A stretch of 64,000 nt of DNA from Halpernia sp048269545 (GCF_048269545.1 NZ_JBLXIJ010000002.1:310001-374000); one strand, 5' to 3'; positions 1 to 9,078 are shown, counted from the first letter of the stretch. The notes: generated by a model not told the origin, from the sequence alone. Made by a program: numbers and translations.

Positions 1-445
1 CATTTTTGCGCAAAAGATTATAAGTATTTTCGAAGTTGGGAACATAATTGGTGAAAACAACATCAGGTTTTAAAGCAATAATTTTTTCAATATCGTATTT
101 CTGTTCATTTCCTACATTTTGAATTTTGCCAGAATCAATTAAATTCTTAATTTTTTCACTGTAAATATATTCTGGACTAGAAACTCCGATGATTTTATTT
201 TCCACATTTAAGGCTTCAAAATATCCCAATAAACTGGAATTTAGCAGAATTATTTTTTTAAAAGGTAAATCAGAATTTTTTATTTGATAATTAAATTTCC
301 CTGATTTTAAATTAAAAAAACCTTTATCTTTTTGATAACTAACATTTTGAGAAATATAAGTCCAATCTTTTGTAGGAATTTCTTTATTTTGTTTACAAGA
401 AAAAACCAGAAGTAGTGAAATAATTATAAAAAAGTAGTTTTTCAT
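1..445 (-). CDS. Periplasmic substrate-binding lipoprotein, partial (BtuF/FecB-like)
   Basis: This gene runs off the left edge; only the first 148 codons are present. The start is ATG at 445, followed by a lipoprotein signal peptide with hydrophobic stretch and the lipobox VFSC around residue 17, so the product is probably a lipid-anchored periplasmic protein. The visible part contains ILLNSSLLGYFEALNVENK, then GVSSPEYIYS and IIALKPDVVFTNY, the pattern of class III (BtuF/FhuD/FecB-type) binding proteins that deliver cobalamin, haem or siderophores to ABC importers. The family is inferred from these motifs; the ligand cannot be told. The partner permease and ATPase would lie outside the window, if present. 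It is divergent from the tRNA. Confidence 0.72.
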   Translation of the reverse strand, partial: MKNYFFIIISLLLVFSCKQNKEIPTKDWTYISQNVSYQKDKGFFNLKSGKFNYQIKNSDLPFKKIILLNSSLLGYFEALNVENKIIGVSSPEYIYSEKIKNLIDSGKIQNVGNEQKYDIEKIIALKPDVVFTNYVPNFENTYNLLRKN

Positions 446-469
446 TTCCCAAAGAAAATAAAAAAGTAT

Positions 470-477
470 TATATTTG
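470..477 (+). promoter_or_regulatory. -7 element TAnnTTTG for tRNA-Arg
   Basis: TATATTTG fits the Bacteroidota -7 consensus TAnnTTTG. It lies 15 bases before the first base of the tRNA, a normal distance for transcription to start a few bases ahead of the mature 5' end. No convincing -33 TTG is visible. Confidence 0.6.
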
Positions 478-492
478 CAAACCGATAAAACG

Positions 493-566
493 GGCCTCGT
501 GGCGCAACTGAATAGCGCATCTGATTACGGCTCAGAAGGTTACTGGTTTGAATCCAGTCGAGGTCA
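493..566 (+). tRNA. tRNA-Arg (anticodon ACG)
   Basis: A 74-base cloverleaf folds by eye. The acceptor stem GGCCTCG pairs with CGAGGTC (one G-U). The D arm has GCGC/GCGC. The anticodon stem TCTGA/TCAGA encloses the loop TTACGGC, giving anticodon ACG, which after deamination of A34 to inosine reads CGU, CGC and CGA. The T arm is ACTGG/CCAGT with loop TTTGAAT. The discriminator is A and the CCA end is not encoded. A promoter lies just before it and a hairpin terminator just after, so it appears to be a single-gene transcript. Confidence 0.95.
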
Positions 567-572
567 CAAGAA

Positions 573-604
573 AGAAAATCAAGTAATTGGTTTTCTTTTT
601 TTTT
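573..604 (+). terminator. Rho-independent terminator of the tRNA
   Basis: AGAAAATCAA, loop GTAA, TTGGTTTTCT form a ten-pair stem with one G-U, followed by a run of T. It lies seven bases after the tRNA. Confidence 0.6.
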
Positions 605-642
605 ATATAATATTTTCTTAGATTTACTTCAAATTTAAAAAA

Positions 643-798
643 ATGGAAACTCCAAATAAAAATAAGCCGCCAAAAGCTTTAATAGCAATTGTTGTGATTA
701 TTGGATTAATGATAATAGGCTACCTCATTTTAACTTTCTTTTTTCCGGAACTTTTTCATCAAATGAATACGGGCGAAGTAGCACCCGTAAATAATTAA
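643..798 (+). CDS. Small single-pass membrane protein, 51 aa
   Basis: An open frame of 51 codons starts at ATG 643 and ends at TAA 796-798. The product begins with a polar Lys/Pro-rich stretch (METPNKNKPPKALI), continues with a hydrophobic segment of about 25 residues (IAIVVIIGLMIIGYLILTFFF), then a short polar tail ending VAPVNN. The positive-inside rule predicts the N-terminus in the cytoplasm and the tail in the periplasm. It ends 14 bases before the ABC ATPase gene, so the two may be cotranscribed. No family is recognised. The composition is protein-like and the frame clean, but so short a frame could be fortuitous. Confidence 0.55.
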   Translation: METPNKNKPPKALIAIVVIIGLMIIGYLILTFFFPELFHQMNTGEVAPVNN

Positions 799-812
799 TT
801 TTCATGATTTAA

Positions 813-1514
813 ATGGTGATAGAAATTAAGAATCTGACTAAGAAATTTGGATTACAAAATGCTTTAAACTCTGTAAATATTGCAAGTTCAGGTCATGAAA
901 TTATTGGACTTTTGGGTCCCAATGGAGCTGGAAAATCTACTTTGATGAAAAGTATTGTAGGTGCCATAAAAATTGATGAAGGGCAAATTTTATTTGATGG
1001 AGAAGACATTACTTTAAATGAAATCAATGTAAAGAAAAAAATTGGTTTTTTACCAGAAGATAATCCGCTCTACAAGGAAATGTATGTAAAAGAATATTTA
1101 AATTTCGTGGCACAATTACATCAAATTTCTAAAGAAAAAGTGCAGAAAGTAATTGAAAGCGTGGGAATTACGCCAGAAAAATCTAAAAAAATTCATCAAC
1201 TTTCCAAAGGTTATCAGCAAAGAGTTGGGATTGCGCAAGCAATTATTCACGAGCCGGAACTATTGATTTTGGATGAACCAACAAACGGTTTAGACCCCAA
1301 TCAAATTGTAGAAATCCGGAATTTAATTCAAGAAATTGGCAAAGAAAAAACGGTAATTCTTTCAACCCATATAATGCAGGAAGTGGAAGCAATTTGTACC
1401 CGAGTTATTTTAATTGATAATGGAAATATTATTCAAGATTGTCCTATTTCTGAATTTAAAGCAAAATTTTCTAACTTGGAAGAAGCATTTCAAAAATATA
1501 CTTCAAAAAATTAA
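813..1514 (+). CDS. ABC transporter ATP-binding protein, GldA-like
   Basis: This is a 233-residue ABC-type ATPase. Visible motifs are Walker A GPNGAGKST (about residues 35-43), the signature LSKGYQQRVG (about 129-138), Walker B LLILDEPTNGLD (about 150-161) and the switch histidine in STH (about 184-186). The sequence FLPEDNPLYKEMYVKEYL resembles the stretch after the Q-loop in GldA, the ATPase of the GldAFG transporter linked to gliding motility and type IX secretion in Bacteroidota. However, GldA is usually near 300 residues, and no gldF/gldG permease lies next to it. It may therefore be a shorter GldA paralogue that powers an unlinked permease. Membrane-associated in the cytoplasm. The family is certain; the GldA assignment is tentative. 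Confidence 0.8.
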   Translation: MVIEIKNLTKKFGLQNALNSVNIASSGHEIIGLLGPNGAGKSTLMKSIVGAIKIDEGQILFDGEDITLNEINVKKKIGFLPEDNPLYKEMYVKEYLNFVAQLHQISKEKVQKVIESVGITPEKSKKIHQLSKGYQQRVGIAQAIIHEPELLILDEPTNGLDPNQIVEIRNLIQEIGKEKTVILSTHIMQEVEAICTRVILIDNGNIIQDCPISEFKAKFSNLEEAFQKYTSKN

Positions 1515-1548
1515 CCCCAATCAAAAGATTGAGGCTAATTTTTATTTT
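1511..1548 (+). terminator. Terminator after the ABC ATPase gene
   Basis: TTAACCCCAATC, loop AAAA, GATTGAGGCTAA form a stem with two mismatches, followed by TTTTTATTTT. It overlaps the stop codon of the ATPase gene and lies about 100 bases before the convergent purF end. Confidence 0.5.
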
Positions 1549-1652
1549 CACTATTTGTGTTTGTGTATAATAGTCTTTTATTTTTATAAATAATTAACTA
1601 AATTCAAATATATTAAAATTTTTTTTTAGTATAAAAAAAAGTGTTGTTTTTA

Positions 1653-3134
1653 TTAAAATAAAATGCTTTCTTCACCCTTTTTTACAGGATAAATTTCGGT
1701 GAAACAACCAAAACAATGACTTGGTGATCCTAAAATTTCAATTAAATTTTCTACGCTTAGAAACTCCAAAGAATCAACATCTAAATAATTTTTTAATTCT
1801 TCTGCGGACATATTTGCAGAAATTAATTCATCTTTTGAAGGCGTATCAATTCCCAAAAAACAAGGTGCAATAATGGGTGGAGAAACACTTCTAAAATGGA
1901 TTTCTTTTGCGCCACATTCTTTCAAAATTTTTACTAACCGTTTTGCTGTAGTTCCTCGCACGATAGAATCATCAATTATTACAACTCTTTTCCCTTTAAT
2001 TTCAGAAATAATTGGATTTAATTTTAAATTGACAATTCTTTCTCGCATTTCTTGTGTAGGAACGATAAATGAGCGCCCTATGTATCTATTTTTAATTAAA
2101 ACTGGGCGAAAAGGAATTCCACTCGCTTTAGAAAAACCAATAGCTGCGGGAACGCCAGAATCTGGAACGCCAATTACAATATCTGCTTCTACAGGCGCTT
2201 GTTCCCAGATTTTTTCACCAGATTTCTCTCGAATTTCATGAACATTAATATTTTCTAAAATAGAATCTGGACGCGCAAAATATATATATTCAAAAGAACA
2301 GATTTTATTTACACAGTTCTCTTTTACCATGAAAGATTTTAAGCCACTTTCATTTTCACTGGTATAAACAATTTCACCTGGCAAAATATCTCTCACATAT
2401 TGTGCACCAATAGCATCTAAGGCGACACTTTCAGATGCGCAAACAAAAGTTTTTTCATCAATCGCACCTAAAACTAAAGGTCTGATTCCATTAAAATCTC
2501 GAAACGCAAAAAACTTATTTCGCGTCATTCCTACTACAGAATAAGCGCCTTCTATTTTCTCCATTGTTGCTTTTATAGCACCTCGTAAACCTAAATCTAA
2601 ATGTTTTTGAATTAATCTTAGAATTACTTCGGAATCTGAAGTGGCACGAAAAACAACGCCTTCTGCTTCTAATTCTTGTTTTAATTGATTTGCATTTGTG
2701 AGATTTCCGTTGTGGGCTATGGAAAGAATAATTTGGTCATATTCATTTTTAGCAAAAAAAGGCTGAAAATTATACTTTTTTTTGTCACCTGCTGTTGTAT
2801 ATCTTGTGTGTCCAATCACAGAATTTCCCATAAAAGTTTCCGGTTCGCGAATACTTTTAAAAAAGTCTAAAACCAGACCTTCTTCTTTTAAATTAAAAAT
2901 TTTTCCTTGTTTCATTACAGAAATTCCACAAGCTTCTTGTCCACGATGTTGAAGTGCAAATAATCCAAATTGAGAAAGAGAAAAAGTGTCAATTGCCTTT
3001 TCTGAATACAAACCAAAAATCCCGCATTCTTCGGAGGGAGAATCTGTAGAATCTTTTTTTAAGATATTTCTAGCGTAAGCTCTATTTTTAAATTGATTTA
3101 AATAGTCTTCTTTATATTTTTTATGAAGTGACAT
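1653..3134 (-). CDS. purF: Amidophosphoribosyltransferase
   Basis: PurF catalyses the first committed step of purine synthesis, transferring ammonia from glutamine to PRPP to give phosphoribosylamine. The 493-residue protein has an N-terminal Ntn glutaminase domain: CGIFG with Cys37 as nucleophile is preceded by a propeptide-like segment (DSPSEE) that is normally clipped off. The conserved GHTRYTT and AHNGNL motifs follow. The phosphoribosyltransferase half carries the PRPP loop VVIIDDSIVRGTT (about residue 385). The C-terminus has CFGCFTE, possibly part of a metal or Fe-S site as in the Bacillus-type enzyme, but the ligand set was not verified. It is the last gene of the purine operon, 37 bases after purC. 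Confidence 0.97.
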   Translation of the reverse strand: MSLHKKYKEDYLNQFKNRAYARNILKKDSTDSPSEECGIFGLYSEKAIDTFSLSQFGLFALQHRGQEACGISVMKQGKIFNLKEEGLVLDFFKSIREPETFMGNSVIGHTRYTTAGDKKKYNFQPFFAKNEYDQIILSIAHNGNLTNANQLKQELEAEGVVFRATSDSEVILRLIQKHLDLGLRGAIKATMEKIEGAYSVVGMTRNKFFAFRDFNGIRPLVLGAIDEKTFVCASESVALDAIGAQYVRDILPGEIVYTSENESGLKSFMVKENCVNKICSFEYIYFARPDSILENINVHEIREKSGEKIWEQAPVEADIVIGVPDSGVPAAIGFSKASGIPFRPVLIKNRYIGRSFIVPTQEMRERIVNLKLNPIISEIKGKRVVIIDDSIVRGTTAKRLVKILKECGAKEIHFRSVSPPIIAPCFLGIDTPSKDELISANMSAEELKNYLDVDSLEFLSVENLIEILGSPSHCFGCFTEIYPVKKGEESILF

Positions 3135-3171
3135 TTTATTTATGTTTTTTAAACCCGAAACGGTTCAAATT

Positions 3172-3891
3172 TTATTTATTTAATATGGTTTTAAGACGGT
3201 TGAAGATTTCTACATAAGCTTCGGTAACATCTCCTAGATCACGTCTAAATCGATCTTTGTCTAATTTTTTCATGGTTTCTTTATCCCAAAGTCGGCAAGT
3301 ATCGGGAGAAATTTCATCTGCTAAAATAATTTTTCCATCGGGAGTTTTACCTAATTCAATTTTGAAATCCACCAGAATAATATTCATTTTATTAAATAAT
3401 TCTTTTAGAATTTCATTTATCTTCTCGGTTAAATCATACATTTTTTCTAATTCTTCTTGTGTTGCTAAACCTAAGAAAATAGCATGAAAATTATTGATTA
3501 AAGGATCACCTAATTCATCTTTTTTATAGCATAAATCAAAAATTGTAATTGGTGATTTTATACCTTCTTCAACGCCCAAACGTTGCGCCATACTTCCGGC
3601 TGAATAATTGCGGACAACCATTTCTATTGGAATTATTTCTACTTTTTTCACTAATTGTTCACGTTCTCCTAATTGTTTTATAAAATGAGTTTCAATACCT
3701 TTTTCATTTAAATACTCAAAAATTAGTGTTGTAATCGCGTTATTCATTTCACCTTTTCTAGCAAAACTTCCGCGTTTTTGGGCATTGAAAGCGGTTGCAT
3801 CATCTTTAAATTTTACAATGACTTCATCATTTTTTTCTGTTGCGAAGATTTGTTTTGCTTTTCCTTCATAAAGCATTTCTCCTTTTTGCAT
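3172..3891 (-). CDS. purC: Phosphoribosylaminoimidazole-succinocarboxamide synthase
   Basis: PurC (SAICAR synthase) joins CAIR to aspartate using ATP. The 239-residue length is typical for the single-domain bacterial enzyme. Recognisable motifs are LYEGKAKQIF near the N-terminus (ATP-binding loop), FKDDATAFNAQKRG, the stretch IPIEMVVRNYSAGS, and the signature LVDFKIELGKTPDGKIILADEISPD split over residues about 172-196. It lies between the DUF3307 gene (18 bases upstream) and purF, and reads as part of the same transcript; no promoter of its own is evident. Confidence 0.97.
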   Translation of the reverse strand: MQKGEMLYEGKAKQIFATEKNDEVIVKFKDDATAFNAQKRGSFARKGEMNNAITTLIFEYLNEKGIETHFIKQLGEREQLVKKVEIIPIEMVVRNYSAGSMAQRLGVEEGIKSPITIFDLCYKKDELGDPLINNFHAIFLGLATQEELEKMYDLTEKINEILKELFNKMNIILVDFKIELGKTPDGKIILADEISPDTCRLWDKETMKKLDKDRFRRDLGDVTEAYVEIFNRLKTILNK

Positions 3892-3909
3892 TTTTTTTAT
3901 TTATTTAAT

Positions 3910-4611
3910 TTAAAAAATATTGACTAAAATTCCTGTTAAAATGGCTAATCCAAAACTTAATAAAGTTCCGATTAGAACGTATTCTGTGAGTTTTCTTTGT
4001 TTGGCTTCTGCTAAATCACTAAATCTGAAGACCGATTTTGCAGCAATCATAAAACCTACACCTTCCCAATGATTAACAATAATAAAAACGAAAACTAAAA
4101 GACGCTCTAAAATCCCAATATATTTTCCTGCATTTACGAGAGAATCTGTTTGCAGTTTACTGTGTTCAATGGTAATTGGTGACCAAGAATTTAATAAAAT
4201 TTTGATAATAACTGAAGTGGGAACACTTAAAAATACGGCTACAACGATATATTTTAATGTATTTGGATTTGCTAAAAAATCGAAATTTATTTCTTTAAAA
4301 TAAAAACTAATAGCAATAATAACTGCGATGTGTAAAAACTGATCAATAAAAAACCATCGTTTTTTTGTCTTTTTATTTTGGAAATACAATTTTGAAACGT
4401 CTATTAAATAATGCGAAACACCGACAAACAAAGCGATGTACCACAAACTTAAATCCCAAAGAAAAATAAAAGTTAGAACGGTATGAATTAAAATATGGAA
4501 ATAAAGATAATTGCTTTTTGCTTTTTTGCGTTCTTTTTCTTCCACCCATTTATTTGGTTGAAAAAGAAAATCTCCTAATAAATGAGCTAAAATTAATTTT
4601 AAAAGAATCAT
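3910..4611 (-). CDS. DUF3307 family membrane protein
   Basis: This is a 233-residue polytopic membrane protein with about six or seven hydrophobic segments. The N-terminal stretch LKLILAHLLGDFLFQPNKW, followed by HILIHTVLTFIFLW and HYLIDVSKLYF, is characteristic of DUF3307, a family of unknown function. The conserved histidine and aspartate residues near the membrane segments suggest metal binding or a catalytic role, but this is only a guess. The start codon overlaps the stop of satD by four bases (ATGA), indicating translational coupling. SatD and DUF3307 genes are often paired in Bacteroidota, so the two probably act together. It sits unexpectedly within a run of purine genes. Confidence 0.85.
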   Translation of the reverse strand: MILLKLILAHLLGDFLFQPNKWVEEKERKKAKSNYLYFHILIHTVLTFIFLWDLSLWYIALFVGVSHYLIDVSKLYFQNKKTKKRWFFIDQFLHIAVIIAISFYFKEINFDFLANPNTLKYIVVAVFLSVPTSVIIKILLNSWSPITIEHSKLQTDSLVNAGKYIGILERLLVFVFIIVNHWEGVGFMIAAKSVFRFSDLAEAKQRKLTEYVLIGTLLSFGLAILTGILVNIF

Positions 4612-5216
4612 AATTCTGCTAATTTTTTTCTGAAATATTGGTCTGTTTCCATAATCAAATCATAATTTGCTCTTTTAAATCTCTGACTTACTGATGATTG
4701 CGATATATTTAATTTTTTTGCTAATTCTTCCTGTGTAAGGTTTTTATTATCTAAAAGTTCAAAAACCGTCTCCGCAACTGGCGGCGTCCATTTATCCATT
4801 GTTTCAGAAGCCCATCTAAAAATTAAATTTAAGTCATCATCAAATACTTTTGTACCTGAGTTTATTTTCAGATTAATTTTTTCTTTTTTTAAATTATCCA
4901 ATGTACGTCCGGAATTTACAAATGCACTTCCATTTGATGTTGAAACTTTATCCATTTTTACATCTCTATTACCAATTCCAACAGACATTCGAACATCCAA
5001 ATTTTTTATCATTTTAATCTGTGATTTTATTCTTAAAATTATTAAAAAAGCCTCTTCTGCATTTTCTAGAAAGTATTGAAATTCATCACCACGATAAATT
5101 TCCCATTTTTGCGGATTTTTAAAGTCTGTCCCAATAGCTAATTTCAAGGCACTTTGCCATATTTTAGGATTCTTTTTTTGAGAATTTATAATATCTCCTG
5201 TTATTACTGCGTTCAT
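4608..5216 (-). CDS. SatD-like protein with C-terminal helix-turn-helix
   Basis: The 202-residue product opens with MNAVITGDIINSQK and has WEIYRGDEFQYFL and MSVGIGN, which fit the SatD family (named after the sat operon of Streptococcus mutans; biochemical role unsettled). The C-terminal 45 residues, LTQEELAKKLNISQSSVSQR and on, form a clear helix-turn-helix, so it may bind DNA and regulate its own operon. It overlaps the downstream DUF3307 gene by four bases. A -7 promoter element sits only four bases before its start codon, which suggests it can be transcribed independently of the purine genes that flank it. Confidence 0.8.
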   Translation of the reverse strand: MNAVITGDIINSQKKNPKIWQSALKLAIGTDFKNPQKWEIYRGDEFQYFLENAEEAFLIILRIKSQIKMIKNLDVRMSVGIGNRDVKMDKVSTSNGSAFVNSGRTLDNLKKEKINLKINSGTKVFDDDLNLIFRWASETMDKWTPPVAETVFELLDNKNLTQEELAKKLNISQSSVSQRFKRANYDLIMETDQYFRKKLAEL

Positions 5217-5220
5217 AATT

Positions 5221-5228
5221 CAAAATTA
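5221..5228 (-). promoter_or_regulatory. -7 element of satD (leaderless arrangement)
   Basis: On the minus strand the bases read TAATTTTG, a full match to TAnnTTTG. Only four bases separate it from the satD ATG, so transcription would start at or next to the start codon. Confidence 0.5.
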
Positions 5229-5333
5229 CAAAAAAATATAACACTATTACCTTATAATCTAAATTATAATTAAAATCACTTATATTTTGTTTTATAATAC
5301 AATTCGCTTATAATAAAAAATTTCCTTTTTTTA

Positions 5334-8300
5334 TTATTTAAAATAATTCACTCCATTTTTAAAAATATTATGATAATTAGCGGACGGAATATTTTTCATT
5401 AAACCATCCGAAAATCTTTCTGGATGACCCATTCTTCCGAATATTTTTCCACTTTCACTCGTAATTCCTTCAATTCCAAAAAGCGATTGATTGGGATTAA
5501 ACGGCATTCCGTGCATTAAATTTCCTTCAAAATCTACATATTGAGTTGCAATCTGCCCATTTTTATACAGATTTTCTATCACTTCTTTTAATGCCATAAA
5601 ACGACCTTCACCGTGAGAAACAGGAATTGTAAAAATTTTATCTTTCATTCCGTTTAACCAAGGTGATTTTTCATTAATAACTTTCACATTTACCATTTGA
5701 GAAATATGTCTCCCAATGGCGTTATGAGCCAAAGTTGGTGCATTTTCATCTAAATTTTTTATTTTACCAAAAGGTAATAATCCAGATTTTACAAGCGCTT
5801 GAAAGCCATTGCAAATTCCCAAAAGCAAACCATCTTTCTCTAAAAATTCATGAACAGCATCTTTCATTTTGCTATTCTTTAAAATATTCACCATAAATTT
5901 TGCAGAACCATCTGGTTCATCGCCTGCGGAAAATCCACCCGAAAAAACCAAAATTTGCGACTGTTTAATTTTCTTTATCCAGTTTTCGATAGATTCTTCC
6001 ATCGTTTGATGAGTCAAATTAACGAAAGGCAAACTCTCCACTTTTGCACCTTCTTTTAAGAAAGCGTTTTGAGTTTCATACTCGCAATTTGTACCTGGGA
6101 AAATTGGGGCGAAAACTTGCGGCGTTCCAATTTTATGTGAAATGATATTAATTGATTTTTGATTAATTCCTTCTAAATTTTCATCTAAATTAATAATTAT
6201 TTTTTCTCTTTCAATGATTGGGAATAGTTTTTCGAAAGTAGAATTATTTACTTCAAGTAAATTTTCAATATTAAACTCTAAATAATTGATTTTCAAAATT
6301 AAATTATTTTTAACCTCTCCTATTACTTTAAGTAAATTAAAATCTAATTCTTCTGTACTTTCAATTAAAAAGCTTCCAATATTTTTAGATAAAAGTAAGT
6401 TTTCATCTATATTAATTTCCGCCCCTAAAAGATTCCCAAAAGACATTTTTGCTAATGAAACCGCAACTCCGCCATCTTTAATAGTTTTAACTGAAACAAT
6501 TTTTTTATTGCAAATATTTGCATAAATAAAATCAAAAATTTCAATTAATTGAGCATAGTTTGGTAAGCCATTCTCATCAATTTCTGCGTTAAAATGATAG
6601 ATGAAATTTCCTGCTTGTTTAAATTCTGGCGAGATAATATTTTCTATATTTCCATTTGCACAAGCGAACGAAATCAATGTAGGTGGAACGTTTATGTTTT
6701 GAAAAGTACCGCTCATAGAATCTTTTCCACCAATTGCGGCTAAGCCTAATTTCATCTGCGCATTGTATGCACCAAGCAAAGAAGAAAGCGGTTTGCCCCA
6801 CTTTTCAGGATTATTTCCTAATTTTTCAAAATATTCTTGAAAACTCAAACGGATATTTTTATAATTTCCGCCCATGGCCACAATCTTCGCAACGCTTTCT
6901 ACCACGGCTAAACTTGAACCAATTAATGTGTTTTGAGTAAAAATTTCAGCGTCAAAACCCCAACTTGCGAGTGAAACTGTTTTCACATTTTTCGCGTTTA
7001 ATACTGGCAAAGTCTGCACACTTCCCTCCATTTCAGTGTTTTGAAATTTCCCACCCAAAGGAAGCATCACTGTCGTTCCACCTACAGTAGAATCAAACAT
7101 TCCTTGCAATCCTTTTTGTGACGCAACATTTTTATCAATTAATTTTTTATAAAAATTCTCTTCATTAAATGGTAAATTATTTAAGTTAATTTCCTTTAAA
7201 TGAGAAACTTGTGCGCTTTGTTTCTTGGTACAACCATTGGTTTCTAAAAATGCTCTGCTCAAATCAACGATTTTTTTATTTTGCCAAAATATCTGCATTC
7301 TTCCACTGTCAGTTACTTTTGCAACTTCATTTGCAACTAAATTTTCGGCTTTACAAAGTTTTAAAAATAGATCTTTATCTTTTGCGTCAATCACAACCGC
7401 CATTCTCTCCTGCGATTCTGAAATAGCGAGCTCTGTTCCATTTAAACCTTCATATTTTAAATGCAAATTATCAAGGTTAATTTCCAGTGAATCAGCAATT
7501 TCACCGATTGCAACAGAGACTCCTCCTGCACCAAAATCGTTACATTTTTTAATTAATTTCGTGACTTCTGGATTACGAAATAAACGCTGAATTTTCCGTT
7601 CTTCAACGGCATTTCCTTTTTGAACTTCGGTGGAAAGTTGATGGATTGCATTTTCGTCTTGCTCTTTTGAACTTCCCGTTGCGCCACCTACTCCATCTCT
7701 TCCAGTTGCACCTCCCAAAACAATGATTAAATCTCCAGTTTCTGGTTTTTCCCTCCGAACCCAATCTTTTGGAACTGCACCAACTACGAAACCAACTTCC
7801 ATTCTTTTGGCTTTGTAACCTTCATCATAAATTTCATTAACCAAAGTTGTGGCTAAACCAATCTGATTTCCGTAGGAAGAATAGCCATTTGCGGCTTTTT
7901 TAGAAATAATTCTTTGTGGTAATTTCCCAGCCAAAGTTTCAGAAACAGGCTCTAAAACATTTCCTGCTCCAGTTAAACGCATTGCTTGATAAACAAATGC
8001 TCTTCCCGACAAAGGATCGCGAATTGCACCGCCAATACAAGTTGAAGCACCGCCGAAAGGCTCAATTTCAGTGGGATGATTGTGTGTTTCATTTTTAAAT
8101 AACAAATACCACGGCTCTTTTTTGCCATCATATTCCACTTCAATTTCTATCGTACAAGCGTTGATTTCATCAGTAATTACCAAATTATCTAACTGCCCAG
8201 TTTTGTGGAAATATTTTCCACAAACGGTTGCTAAATCCATTAAAGAAATAGGTTTTACTTCTCTTCCAAGGAATTTTCTTTTTTCTAAATAATCATTAAA

Positions 8301-9023
8301 AATAGAATTTAAAACATTAGAAAAATTTCCATTAAATTGAATATCGGTCAATTCGGTTTCAAAAGTCGTGTGACGACAATGGTCGCTCCAATAAGTATCG
8401 AGAACTTTTAATTCAGTTTCTGTTGGATTTCGATTTTCTGATTTAAAATAATTTTGAATAAATTGCAAATCATCCAAACCAAAAGAAAAGCCATGATATT
8501 CATAAAATTCCTCTAATTCCCTCGAATTATACGAATTGAAACCATTGTAAATTATAATTCCGTCTGGAATATTTTCGGTTGGAATTTCAAAAATATCAAG
8601 ATTTTTTTCCTGGGATTCTACTTTATTAATGAAGTTTTCTTTAATTTTAATTAAATCTTTTTCAGTAACATTTTGAAGTTCAATTAATTTCCCACTTCGG
8701 ATTTTCACATTATTATTTCCTGTGAGCAAAGCGCAGCATTGCTTGGCAGAATCGGCTCTTTGGTCATATTGCCCTGGTAAAAATTCCACTGCGAAAAAGG
8801 CGTTTTTTGTAGGATTTTCAAAGTGCAAAATATCGGTAACTGAATCGCTTAAAGTGTTTTGTGCAAATTCATTAAAATATTTTTCATCGATATTAAAAAC
8901 ATCATAAATATTGTAAACTTTCACATTAGAAATCGATGGAACAATATTTTTAATTTCAGACAAAGTAGATGCACTTTCTACATCAAATAAACCTTTTTTC
9001 TCTACGAAGATTCTTTTATTCAT
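5334..9023 (-). CDS. purL: Phosphoribosylformylglycinamidine synthase (fused PurL/PurQ)
   Basis: This large-form PurL (1229 residues) converts FGAR to FGAM using ATP and glutamine. The N-terminal and AIR-synthase-like halves include WSDHCRHTTFET, FKNETHNHPTEIEPFGGA and NDFGAGGVSVAIGE. The C-terminal glutaminase domain has VFSGGFSAGDEPDGSAKF, the nucleophile cysteine in LLGICNGFQAL, SHGEGRF and the catalytic His/Glu in MGHPERF. No separate purS or purQ is needed. The frame stays open upstream to 9074, but ATG 9023 (MNKRIFVEK) fits the family start and leaves 55 bases to purB; the upstream ATG would add 17 atypical residues. Second gene of the purine operon. Confidence 0.97.
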   Translation of the reverse strand: MNKRIFVEKKGLFDVESASTLSEIKNIVPSISNVKVYNIYDVFNIDEKYFNEFAQNTLSDSVTDILHFENPTKNAFFAVEFLPGQYDQRADSAKQCCALLTGNNNVKIRSGKLIELQNVTEKDLIKIKENFINKVESQEKNLDIFEIPTENIPDGIIIYNGFNSYNSRELEEFYEYHGFSFGLDDLQFIQNYFKSENRNPTETELKVLDTYWSDHCRHTTFETELTDIQFNGNFSNVLNSIFNDYLEKRKFLGREVKPISLMDLATVCGKYFHKTGQLDNLVITDEINACTIEIEVEYDGKKEPWYLLFKNETHNHPTEIEPFGGASTCIGGAIRDPLSGRAFVYQAMRLTGAGNVLEPVSETLAGKLPQRIISKKAANGYSSYGNQIGLATTLVNEIYDEGYKAKRMEVGFVVGAVPKDWVRREKPETGDLIIVLGGATGRDGVGGATGSSKEQDENAIHQLSTEVQKGNAVEERKIQRLFRNPEVTKLIKKCNDFGAGGVSVAIGEIADSLEINLDNLHLKYEGLNGTELAISESQERMAVVIDAKDKDLFLKLCKAENLVANEVAKVTDSGRMQIFWQNKKIVDLSRAFLETNGCTKKQSAQVSHLKEINLNNLPFNEENFYKKLIDKNVASQKGLQGMFDSTVGGTTVMLPLGGKFQNTEMEGSVQTLPVLNAKNVKTVSLASWGFDAEIFTQNTLIGSSLAVVESVAKIVAMGGNYKNIRLSFQEYFEKLGNNPEKWGKPLSSLLGAYNAQMKLGLAAIGGKDSMSGTFQNINVPPTLISFACANGNIENIISPEFKQAGNFIYHFNAEIDENGLPNYAQLIEIFDFIYANICNKKIVSVKTIKDGGVAVSLAKMSFGNLLGAEINIDENLLLSKNIGSFLIESTEELDFNLLKVIGEVKNNLILKINYLEFNIENLLEVNNSTFEKLFPIIEREKIIINLDENLEGINQKSINIISHKIGTPQVFAPIFPGTNCEYETQNAFLKEGAKVESLPFVNLTHQTMEESIENWIKKIKQSQILVFSGGFSAGDEPDGSAKFMVNILKNSKMKDAVHEFLEKDGLLLGICNGFQALVKSGLLPFGKIKNLDENAPTLAHNAIGRHISQMVNVKVINEKSPWLNGMKDKIFTIPVSHGEGRFMALKEVIENLYKNGQIATQYVDFEGNLMHGMPFNPNQSLFGIEGITSESGKIFGRMGHPERFSDGLMKNIPSANYHNIFKNGVNYFK

Positions 9024-9078
9024 TTGCTTTTTAGCATTTAATTTAATTAAAAAATGCAGCCCAAAAGACTGCAATATT

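Noticed and set aside
7225..7590. A 121-codon plus-strand frame antisense to purL (similar ones lie opposite purF, glgB, rsmB and others).
   Set aside because: These frames overlap strongly conserved enzymes on the other strand, have low-complexity Leu/Phe/Ser-rich products and no promoter. They are by-products of codon bias.
9024..9074. Upstream extension of PurL by 17 codons to an earlier ATG.
   Set aside because: The added residues are not typical of PurL; ATG 9023 gives a normal N-terminus and leaves proper spacing after purB.
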